A DNA stretch of 64,000 nucleotides from Agelas oroides (lineage: Eukaryota; Porifera; Demospongiae; Agelasida; Agelasidae). Where the stretch lies: positions 7,717,554-7,781,553 of the forward strand of contig OX422196.1 in assembly GCA_949130485.1 (NCBI GenBank), written 5' to 3'. Under the pieces are notes generated by a model, which was given only the letters and a program-made list of their open reading frames with translations, had not been told where the DNA came from and searched no databases. This document shows, in pieces, positions 23,009 to 33,600 of the stretch. Each line of letters begins with the position of its first letter. The first letter of the stretch is position 1. Made by a program: the position numbers and the translations under genes.

Positions 23009-24660
23009 TCATTTTCTCTTTTCTGTCTTCTGCAATACTTTGTGTTGAGCTGCTCGCTTGTACTTATCACTCATCAATTCAGTGAAGTAAGCAATACTGC
23101 CGTTAACTGCTGGACAGTGCAGGAAAGCGTCATTAAGATTACAGTCTGTGCAGCCAGATTTTATAAGTCTCTCGTGGAATTCAGACATGATGACGCGAGT
23201 GGTGTGGTTGGTAAGCCCATAGCAGGGTGAAGGAAAGTAGAATTCCTCCTTGTGTAACAAGCGAGACCTGTGGCGGAACCCTGCAGGAGCCAGAAAGGTA
23301 TTTGGGTGTTATAACCACAAACATGCAGCATTGACTGGCATGTCAATGGGAATGAAGTCACTAACTGTTTGGCTCATAACATGACTACACCCATACATGG
23401 TGTTAATTCCTGATCCTACACAGCAAAGCTCTTAATTGCAGAAGAGTGAGAATCTGTACTATTCCAAAGAGCAATACAGACACAAAGTAATAGTCATGTT
23501 TTGCAGTAGCCTCGTCCCCAGGTCCCTTTGGGGGGGGGGGCTGGGGACAAGGCTAGCTTTGCAGTATCAATGATAGTATGGCAAGATGTTAGCCTCGTTC
23601 CCAGGCCCCGCCCAGCTTTCCATCACTTGCAGTACGGAACTAATAAGCGACGGAAAGCTGGGCGGGGCCTGGGAACGAGGCAAGCAAGATGTAGCCTCAT
23701 TCCCAGGCTCTCCCCCTCCTTTAATAGTGAGGAGAGCCTGGGAACAAGGCTAGCAAAAATCCAAGACACAGAAGTTTGTGAGTGTAGCATAATGATTACA
23801 CTTGATCCAAAATGGAACGCAGTAACTACAATGACAAAAATAACACAATGATAACGCTGATACTTTACCTGTGCATCTTGGTAGCTGTGTGTGTGCTTCT
23901 CCTGAGAAATCCATCCACTGGTATCCACTGGAGTTCCCACAGAAATAGGGGTTGCGCGGTGAGAAGTTAAACTCAAAGCGATGATCACAGTATACCGAGC
24001 AGTAGATAATATCTGGATTCCGAATACACACAAAACCACCCCTTGTAGGAGGCTCAAATATTGGACAGCCTGTTGTGTATATGATCAGAGCGGAGACAAA
24101 AACAACTTTCATCATGCTGCAACTGAAAGTGGCTTGCCAACTATATGCATGCATGGATGCTGTATGCATAAGGATGAATGCATGATCAGGGTATTATTAT
24201 AGCCATATCTTCAATATACTTACTTCCTGGGGGTAGTGGAACTATGGGTCGAAGGCTTATGCCCAATACAGTCACACCAGGACACACACATGTTGGCAGA
24301 GCTGTTGAGAAAAAATATTATAAATATGTGGTTCATTTGGTAGGATATAGAAAACCTTACGTAATTGTCGGCAGATGAAATGAGTTCCATTTGCAGTAAG
24401 AAATTCCTCGCTTGTGCAATTTGGCACCGTCACATTCTTGTAAAAAGGAAATAAAATTATATTGACAAGTAATTTTGCAGTGCTAGAAGCATTAGCGTTA
24501 TATTTCTGTTGCTTACTCGCAACTGAGGGCCATTGCCACTCCCTTGAGCCCCAAGGCCACTCCCCTGATCCCCAGTGCTATCTGGTTTGAGTACGAGATC
24601 GGCGTAAACAGCTACCGCGAGCAGTGCTACCACGTAACTGCTGCAGCTTGGAAGTGCCAT
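23009..24660 (-). CDS. Secreted Sushi-like protein, paralogue A
   Basis: Five exons: 24517-24660, 24361-24436, 24224-24301, 23869-24069, 23009-23280. Phases 0,1,1,1 give 256 residues. A signal peptide (CSSYVVALLAVAVYA) is followed by a Gly/Ser-rich linker, a small Cys-bearing exon (NCTSEEFL..FICRQL), a short Pro-rich exon (PTCVCPG), then a 67-residue exon with C..F..P..G.FVC....YCSVYC..R.EF......FCG....W.DF...LPRCTG. The last resembles a Sushi/CCP module with two extra Cys, in a symmetric phase 1-1 exon as is usual for CCP modules. The C-terminal exon has six further Cys. Exon structure and several motifs match paralogue B. Its ATG lies only 61 bp after B's stop codon. Function unknown. Confidence 0.75.
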
Positions 24661-24721
24661 TTCTGCAAACAAGGAAGCCGGTCGATTGCGCGCGCCGTCA
24701 AGTGTCACTGATTTGATATTG

Positions 24722-25777
24722 TTAACCATCTCTTGGACATTGTATTACTACGTCGTTAGTATTACATTCCATAAAAGTAAAAAATGTGTGCAAGCTACAA
24801 AAATTGTTTTTGATGGTAGTGATATTGTTCTCCGTCAGCTGGTCACATGGAGTAGGGAGGTAGAATTCATCAGGGTAGAGTGTGCGCAGACGATGACGAA
24901 AACCTGCATGCATGCATGGGGAAAAAAATTCTGCAAGTAACCCAACAGATCAAAGTTGGTAGCCTGAAGCTGCAAAGTGAGACAAAGCTACATAAAGAGT
25001 AGAGCCTGGTTTGCTAAGACATAGTGTGTATGCATGCTTGTACCAACCTGTGCACTTGGGAAGTTCTTGATATGTTACATTGGTGAAGTCGATCCATGCA
25101 AAACGGGTGATGGTTCCACATAGGTAGGGATTGAGTGGGGTAGTAGAGAACTCATAGCGGTTTTCACAGTATACGGAACAGTAGATAACAGCATCTTCCT
25201 CCAGAATGCACACAAATGCTCCTCTTGCTGGGGGTTCAAACACTGGGCAACCTTGGTGTGTGACATGCACGCCACAATTGTGTTTTAACTATTGACCATG
25301 TAATCAACACATCAATAAGAGTACCTTGCGGAGTTAAAGGGGTGGGTGGTACTGCGCTACCAACATCTGGCACTTCTGCACACTTGCATCTTCGCTCGGC
25401 TGCATGGAGGGAGTGTAATATCGAGTGTAAGGTGCAAGTACCCTGCAGAAGCTGTGAGCCAAGGTGTCTTACGAAATCTCCTGCAAACCATTTGAGTCCC
25501 CTCAAACGTCAAGAGCTCATTGTCTTCGCACACCGGTAGACCGTTTGCCTCTGATGTCAGCTGCATCAGGAAGTTCCGAAACATCCGGCGGTCATCTAAA
25601 TATGTGGCAAATATAGAATATGCAGCTTTTTACCTGTGGTGCTAGTGCTTGCTGGTCGTCTCCGGATCCAGATGCAGATTCCTGTGTTCCCTGCAGGAAA
25701 CTTTCAGGCGCGAATATGGATCTCAAAAGAGCACAAGCAGTGACCGTGAACAGTACAACACCGGTGAATGAAGCCAT
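24722..25777 (-). CDS. Secreted Sushi-like protein, paralogue B
   Basis: Five exons: 25634-25777, 25473-25560, 25325-25399, 25048-25251, 24722-24903. Exon 1 is 144 nt, exactly as in paralogue A, and the phase pattern is the same. The product is 230 residues: signal peptide (FTGVVLFTVTACALL), Ser/Gly-rich linker, short Cys exon (PVCEDNELLTFEG), CKCAEVPDVG exon, Sushi-like exon starting GCPVFEPPARGAFVC and ending LPKCTG, and a Cys-bearing C-terminal exon that opens GFRHR as in A. No membrane helix beyond the signal peptide was seen, so it is probably secreted. It is head-to-head with fumarate hydratase, with 108 bp between start codons. Confidence 0.75.
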
Positions 25778-25885
25778 CACATCTTTCGCTGGCGGCGCTG
25801 CGCAGTTGGTGGCCTCATTGTGATGACCTTTGAACCGTCTCGATAACAACCTGTCCACACATCTGTCACATGTACCGCTGAGACC
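25778..25885. promoter_or_regulatory. Bidirectional promoter, Sushi-B (-) / fumarate hydratase (+)
   Basis: Only 108 bp lie between the divergent start codons, so 5' UTRs are short and the promoter must be shared or overlapping. No specific motif is claimed. Confidence 0.55.
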
Positions 25886-28497
25886 ATGGTAAGTTTATCC
25901 ACTCATAGTAAAGTTTTGATATCACCATGTTACCATAGATGCGTTTATGCTGAGCACGCTAACCGCCCAACGTATTTGAAACAGCTACATATCTAGGTAG
26001 GTAGTGGATAGGAACTCTTGTAGGAAACATGACTTTAGCAGCTGTATCTACAAACTATAATTTCATACAAGTCCTGCTTAGCTGCTTCACCATGCCACTT
26101 GAATAATTTTCCCGTTGTGTCCCTGCAGGCAAGAGCTCTAGCATTGCGCCTAGTGGCCCGGCACCAAGTAGCTTGCAGTATTGTGCGTAGTGCAAGGGAA
26201 TGCAACACTCAGCTTCTGCGCCTGCTTTCAGCAGCAGCTGCCTCCCCTATTCGGTCCTATGTAGGTTATTGCATCCCTTGGGAGTTATTTAATACACGTG
26301 ACTTTGATCCAAGATTCTTCAGGGGTGTCCTTAAAATCTTATTATCCAGCTTATTCGTGCTGTCATGGTTCTCTCTCTTTCTCAGGCTACCCGCAAGGAG
26401 AGAGACACGTTTGGGGAGTTGCTTGTGCCCGCTGACAAGTACTATGGTGCGCAGACAGCACGCTCCAAAATGAACTTTGACATTGGAGGGGAAGCTGAGA
26501 TAATGCCCGTGAGTAATGGAAACAGATGTTGATCATTTGTATTTGTACAGTACATCATGTTCCTCCACACCAAACAACTTTCCTCCCTCCCCCCTCCTTC
26601 TCTCCCTCCCTCCCTTCCTCCCTCCCTCCCTCCCTCCCTCCCTCCCTCCCTCCCTCCCTCCCTCCCTCCCTCCCTCCCTCCCTCCCTCCCTCCCTCCCTC
26701 CCTCCCTCCCTTCCTCCCTCCCTCTCTCTCGTCAGCTACCAGTGATCAGATCCTTTGGCTACCTAAAGCGGGCCTGTGCAGAGGTGAACAGAGAGTGCTA
26801 CGGACTAGAGCCTAGGATAGCTGATGCCATTGTGCAGGCAGCCTCAGAGGTACATCGCGCACAGCTAGGCACTAGCTAGTCTCATACCCAGGCTCTCCCC
26901 ACGCACTTTTCCGTACTGCAAGTGACAGAAAGCTGGCCCAGGGCGGGGCCTGGGTATGAGGCTAGGCACTATATAGCTAGTCTCATACCCAGGCTCTTGG
27001 TCCCCGCCCAGGAAGAGCCTGGGTATGAGACTAGGCACTATATAGCTAGTCTCATACCCAGGCTCTTGGTCCCCGCCCAGGAAGAGTCTGGGTATGAGAC
27101 TAGGCACTATATAGCTAGTCTCATACCCAGGCTCTTGGTCCCCGCCCAGGAAGAGTCTGGGTATGAGACTAGGCACTATATAGCTAGTCTCATACCCAGG
27201 CTCTTGGTCCCCGCCCAGGAAGAGTCTGGGTATGAGACTAGGCACTATATAGCTAGTCTCATACCCAGGCTCTTGGTCCCCGCCCAGGAAGAGTCTGGGT
27301 ATGAGACTAGGCACTATATAGCTAGTCTCATACCCAGGCTCTTGGTCCCCGCCCAGGAAGAGTCTGGGTATGAGACTAGGCACTATATAGCTAGTCTCAT
27401 ACCCAGGCTCTTGGTCCCCGCCCAGGAAGAGTCTGGGTATGAGGCTAGGCACTATATAGCTAGTCTCATACCCAGGCTCTTGGTCCCCGCCCAGGAAGAG
27501 TCTGGGTATGAGACTAGGCACTATATAGCTAGTCTCATACCCAGGCTCTTGGTCCCCGCCCAGGAAGAGTCTGGGTATGAGACTAGGCACTATATAGCTA
27601 GTCTCATACCCAGGCTCTTGGTCCCTGCCCAGGAAGAGTCTGGGTATGAGACTAGGCACTATATAGCCAATCCAGTATAAAAGCCTGACATGAATAGCTG
27701 TAACCTGGGTGTGGCAAGATACGAAGGCCTGAGGGTAGTCTTGATTCTTGTGTTCCAGGTTCATGATGGTAAGCTAGACGACCATTTTCCGTTGGTGGTG
27801 TGGCAGACGGGATCAGGGACACAGAGCAATATGAATGTCAATGAAGTCATCAGCAACAGGTGAGAGGTCGCATGATCGTATTAACTGGATCATGTGACCA
27901 CAGGTGAGAGGTCGCATAATCGTATTAACTGGATCATGTGACCACAGGTGAGAGGTCGCATGATCGTATTAACTGGATCATGTGACCACAGGTGAGAGGT
28001 CACATGATCGTATTAACTGGATCATGTGACCACAGGTGAGAGGTCACATGCTAGGTCAGGGTGTCTTATGTGAGGATCATAGCAACCAATAACTTGGTTA
28101 CCAGGTCATACCTATGTATTAGAGTACAACAGAACCCCTACACTCCTGAAATGAAGACACCCTTGACACAAACTTTGATCCCACTTTAAAGGCAGTTTGC
28201 TTACACTGCCGATCAACTATGACTATGCTGGTGACTTGCTGTCTCCTCCCCCTCCCTCAGGGCCATTGAAATTCTGGGAGGGGAGCTTGGTTCTAAGACA
28301 CCAGTACATCCCAATGATCATGTCAACCGTGGCCAGAGCTCAAATGACACTTTCCCCACTGCCATGCATGTAGCTGTTGCCATGGAGATAAACAGATGTC
28401 TGCTGCCTGGTTTGAGGGTGTTGCACAAAGCTCTGGTGGATAAGAGCAAGGAGTTTAGAGATATCGTCAAGATTGGACGGACTCACACACAGGTGTG

Positions 28498-28529
<32 letters not shown>

Positions 28530-29522
28530 TGCGTGCATGCGTGCGTGTGTGCGTGCGTGCGTGCGTGCGTGCGTGTGTGTCACCTGCAGTGAATTGGGGC
28601 TAGTCCAAACTGCCACAAATTTCTTGGAGCAAGTTGCCTAATGAAAATGGCTCTTTGTTGAGGTTTCTTCATCTCTCTCTCTCTCTCTGTCACCCAGGAT
28701 GCCACACCTCTGACTTTGGGTCAGGAGTTCAGCGGCTATGCTACCCAGCTGGAGCATGGGATAGCCAGAGTGGAGGACACACTACCCAGGCTGTACGAGC
28801 TAGCCATTGGGGGCACCGCTGTTGGAACAGGGCTGAACACGCGGGTGGGGTTTGCAGAACGGGTCTCTGCCAAGCTGGCCCAACTCACTGGACTTCCCTT
28901 TACCAGCGCAAAGAACAAGTTTGAAGCATTAGCAGCTCATGATGCATTAGTTGAAGTCCATGGTGCTCTAAACGTCATTGCATGCAGCTTGATGAAAGTT
29001 GCAAACGACATCCGGTTTCTTGGTTCAGGGCCACGGTGTGGACTTGGGGAGTTGCTTCTTCCTGAGAATGAGCCGGGGAGCAGCATCATGCCGGGGAAGG
29101 TCAACCCTACGCAGTGTGAAGCCATCACCATGGTAGCAGCACAGGTGATTGGAAACCAAACCGCAGTTTCCGTTGGTGCAAGTAACGGTCACTTTGAGTT
29201 GAACGTCTTCAAGCCCATGATAGTGAGGAACGTGCTCCAGTCTGTTCGTCTCATAGGAGATTCCTGCCAGTCCTTCACCAAAAACTGTGTGGTGGGGATC
29301 AAACCAAACTGGGAGAGAATCGACAGTCTCCTCAATGATTCTCTGATGCTCGTGACAGCCCTGAACCCCCACATTGGGTACGACAAGGCGGCCCAGATTG
29401 CAAAGAAGGCACATGCAGAGGGCCTCACTCTGAAGGAGTCTGCACTAAAGCTGGGGTTCCTCACCGAACAGGAGTTCAAGGAGTGGGTTAGGCCAGAAAA
29501 GATGCTGGGACCCAAGGAATAA
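25886..29522 (+). CDS. FH: Fumarate hydratase, class II
   Basis: Exons 25886-25888 (ATG only), 26129-26260, 26386-26508, 26736-26849, 27759-27859, 28261-28492, 28698-29522 give 509 residues, the expected size. The enzyme interconverts fumarate and malate in the TCA cycle; the Arg/Ala/Ser-rich N-terminus ([13 protein letters not shown]) fits a mitochondrial presequence. Seen: [66 protein letters not shown], and the family signature [16 protein letters not shown]. Three introns carry unusual repeats: a poly-CCCT tract at the exon 4 acceptor, a 69-bp MITE array, and a 44-bp array that repeats the exon 5 donor. The AATAAA at 29518-29523 overlaps the stop codon. Confidence 0.97.
26977..27666. repeat. 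Tandem array of ten 69-bp hairpin MITE units
   Basis: Units start every 69 bp from 26977 to 27598. Each is itself palindromic: ctagtctcatacccaggctc ... gagtctgggtatgagactag, plus gcactatatag. A related full element precedes it (26877-26965). A 69-bp unit equals 23 codons, so long frames stay open on both strands. These are artefacts. Confidence 0.97.
27858..28045. repeat. 44-bp minisatellite spanning the FH exon 5 donor
   Basis: aggtgagaggtcrcat recurs at 27858, 27902, 27946, 27990 and 28034. The true donor (exon end 27859) is the first copy. Every later copy keeps an intact CAG/gtgag donor-like site. Confidence 0.95.
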
Positions 29523-30621
29523 AATTGTCCGACATTGTATAATAATATTATTGTGCTATACACGCAATGTATGTCTGTTCTGTTTATACAGATTGTAGTT
29601 CATGACTAGCCTTGTTCCCAGGCCTTCCCACCATCCAGTTTTTGATCACTTGAAGTATGCAAAAACTGGACGGTGGGAAGGCCTGGGAATGAGGCTAGTT
29701 CGTGACATGCAGTTTTTATGTACAATTGGGTGTGTGGGTGCCAGGAAGAGCTGTGAAAGCTAGAGCCGGTGTGTTTGCATTCTTCTGGTGTCCAATCATA
29801 CACAGAATGCCACAGACAGAATTAGCAGAGGGAAAAAGAGCCCGGTATCTACTGTTCATGCATGGACGTAATTATTCACCAAGAGCCTCAAGCCAGACCA
29901 TCTCGCATGCTCCAGAAACTCTCACTTTTCTGGTGAGAGATGGAAGAGTGTGCAATGAAAGCTAGAGCCGGTGTGTTTGCATTCGTCTGGTGTCCAATCA
30001 TTCACAGAATGCCACAGACAATAGCATCTTGTCCTGGTGTCTGCCAGTGCTTACTACAAGCTGTATGAAAGCTGGGTCCAGGAACCCAGGAACACGGCTA
30101 GCTATATCAATAAATCAAAAAGGTGCAGGCCTAGATGTTATGTAGCTAGTGTCACCCACTGTGCAGGATGTACTAGTCTCGTAACCAGGCTCTTGGTGGG
30201 CAGGGGGGAAAAAGAGCCTGGTATCTACTGTTTGTGCAGGCACGTAATTATCCACCAAGAGCCTACCATCTCACACCCTCCAGAAAAGTAGCCAGACCAT
30301 CTCGCACACTCCAGAAAAGTAGCCAGACCATCTCACACACTCCAGAAAACCCTCACTTTTCTGGTGAGAGATGGTCTGGCTTGATAGACTAATGGACTAA
30401 ATGACATGTACTGATCACAAAAAATACAAGTTTTAATAGAGGGTACAAAGGTGCTGAAGTATGGGTAACATAAAGTAAATACCACCAAAACAGGATCATA
30501 CGTACATTAATTAGTCAACACAAAATATCATGATTTACAACAGGTGATTAGGTGACAGCTTATTTTAATCTGTCTGACATTGGAATGAGGTATGAAGCTG
30601 GTTGTCCTGGTCCCTGGATGC
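29523..30621. other. Convergent intergenic region with MITEs
   Basis: Between the FH and second multi-inhibitor gene 3' ends. A main-family hairpin lies at 29610-29697 with flanks gttcatgac/gttcgtgac. Several copies of agccagaccatctcgca / gagagatggtctggct (29890-30395) belong to another hairpin family also seen at 51340-51405. No gene seen. Confidence 0.6.
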
Positions 30622-33600
30622 TCACGTCTTGACCGGGTCCAGATTCTCCACCGGAACCTTCAGCTCTACGGCTTCCACACCATCCTTGAAGTCAAGATCA
30701 GCATCCTGGGTGAAAACAAATGTGTTACCATGGTTACAACCCAGCATGAGCTGACAGTATCCCTGTGTATCAGAACCCAGGTACCGTAAACCTGTCCGAG
30801 TTTTAACTACATTTTCTCTCTCAAATAAGAACTTCAGTGTTCACATAATTTCCAGTGCATTCCACCAAAGAAGGAGGGTATTTTCTACCTGACAAATATA
30901 ACCTCATTCAGGGCATGGCTGTAGTTTCATTCTCAGCTTTTCAGATTACGTGACTGGGGAGGAGCCTGGGAACAAGACTTAGTGTGTAGCTCTTCAAGTG
31001 AGCTGGGGGTCTCTCATGTGTACCTGGAAGGTGGCGAAAGAGGTGGTGTTCTTCATTCGGTGGTGGTGGAACTTGTTCCTCCTCATCAGCACAACCACCA
31101 CCTGGTGTGAGTGGGGGAGAAAGGGACATAACGACAGCTATCCCCAAACATCTTATCAACTGCCAAGCCAGCTGTCTTCTCTTGATGCATGCCTTATTGT
31201 CATTTGGGAAAGATGTTTGATGATTTTCACTTTAAGTTTAGTTTCAACAGGGAAGTGTGCAGGGGGGACACAAGATTTGGTTGATATTAGATGATTGCTC
31301 CCAAAGCACAAGTCAGCTATATACCAAACATCCACATGACTTGTCCCATTTGACAACACAATGACAAACAAACTGGATGATAGTGTATTAATTGAGCTCC
31401 TCACTGTCTCCTCCAGTAAAGCAAGGAAGATGGTCTAGCTTGATAGACAAGAACACTGTACTCACATGTTGTTAAGCACATTCTGCACATTTGCTATTAG
31501 GTTTGCATGTGGTACTCTAAATAAAGCACACAACGAATACATATACTGGGTTCCTTCATTTTGAGGTATACAAGTATGTGCTTAACAATGTGTGCGTACG
31601 GTATATTCCTGTCTATCAAGCTAGACCATGCATCTCTGTGGTAACTCAATGAGTGTACATGTGTCTAGCTGGTGACCTACCACTACCATGACGACAGCAA
31701 TGATGGTCAGAATGATGGCCACGACTCCCCCGACCATCAGCACTATCTGCCACCACAGAGGAGTGGAGTCGTCTAATAGATGAAGAAGGTACTAAGTCAA
31801 CAAATCACACTTCTCCATGACATAAACAACCATCGATCTCAACAGTGCCTAGTCCCATTCCTGTACTATTAGGAGGCCACACATGACTATAGTGTATGTG
31901 CCCCATGTAGAGTTAGCCTCGTTCCCAGACCCATTTTTCGAATGGGCCTGGGAACGAGGCTACATAGAGTCTTCTAGCAGACAAAGACAAAGAAGGACAG
32001 TCTCAAATCAACAAATCACATCTCTCTCCATGACACAAACCAAATTAAAAGCACATCTCCCAGTCCTATTCCCATACTACTAGGAGAATGGAACCAAACA
32101 TTATTAACTCAACAGTAACATACCAATAGCCTCGTTCCCAGGCTCTCCAGAACGCGAATTGTACACGCGTGGAGAGCCTGGTATCTTTTCTACGTAGGCA
32201 TGACGTAATCGAAATAGGACTAAAACAGAAAGGCAACGTTTTGCACGTTGTTCAACCAACTATGCGTTCAACGCTCAGTGTGTATAATATTCAACCCCCG
32301 ATAACTAGATAAATGTAGTAAGTTGGCCGCTACCTTCGCTCTTTTTCCTCTTCTGAGTCTCGGGTACGCCCACGCGCAATTAAGGTCGTTCTACCTCCGT
32401 TCTATCTTTGAGGGTTCTCACGTGAGAATAAATACCAGGCTCTCTCCGCGTGTACAACTTCAATTTCGCGTTCCAGAGCGGAGGAGCCTGGGAACGAGGC
32501 TAACATACCAAATGAGTTACAAATGAAATACCCACATCACCAGTGGTGTGGGGGCAGTGTTGACTGTCACTGATGACAATGTGAAATTTACTACACCTCT
32601 CACATTCCAACTTACCGTCTCCAACACAAAATACCTCAGTACAAGCCACCATCCCACCACCACAGAAGCTGTACAGCAGAGAACATGTCATGTGATCAAC
32701 CACGGCTATGAGGGGACTGCTGGTTGCAGCAATGGCTTACCAGGTGTTGCAGCCATCAATGGACTCAACCACTTCTCCATCTGCAAACCTCTGTCCATTA
32801 TATGTGCAATCTGAGACGGAGATATTTTTGTATAAAATGGAATTGTTCAGCAGTTAGCCTCGTTCCCAGGCCACTCCCAGATTTTATCTCGCAGCTATGG
32901 AGAAAAATCGACTTTTCTCCATAGCTGCGAGATGAGTGGCCTGGGAACGAGGCTATTCAGTAGTCACATGGCATGTAGTATGCTCCACCAAGGAGCTATC
33001 AAAACGCTAGTTTCGGGGAAGTCAGTCACAGGTAGCCTCGTTCCTGGGGAGGCCTGGGAACGAGGCTAAGTCACAGGTGTTGTTCTCTGTCGTACAGCTT
33101 CTGCCTTGGTGGCTTGTTCTGAGGCAGATTGTGGTGGATGTGGTAAGTTACAGTACAACAGGTGAAGTGACCTCACACACGAGGTCACTGCCCCCCTAAA
33201 TGTGTGGCCACCCAGAGGAGCCATTTTAAAATAGAGTAGAACCTACGCTTTGGAACCCTCACTCCCAGGCCTCCCTGCTTTTTGTTCTGAATGCAAACTG
33301 AAGAACAAAACCGGGGGATGCCTGGGAATGAGCCTACCAAAACAAGATTTCGCCATTACAGGGGTGAAAGCTTGGGTTAAGTCAATCCAGGACAAAACGC
33401 CATGTGCACTGACTGAATGTACCTGAACAGTTCAACCCATCCGGGTCATCTTGAGAGGTGAGGTCGGAGGTGGGTCTGCCGGTATACGGGTTCACACACC
33501 AGCAGAAACCGTCAGAATGGCACTGGAGGGACTGGAAGCGGCCATCGTCATCACATTGGGGCACATACGCACCCAGCATTGGTGGAGACTGGTTCTGCTG

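Noticed and set aside
26977..27666. CRISPR array
   Set aside because: Units are contiguous with no unique spacers, the sequence is palindromic MITE DNA, and the genome is eukaryotic.
26865..27764. Open frames of 250-300 codons on both strands
   Set aside because: They run through a 69-bp tandem MITE array whose unit is 23 stop-free codons, inside an intron of fumarate hydratase.
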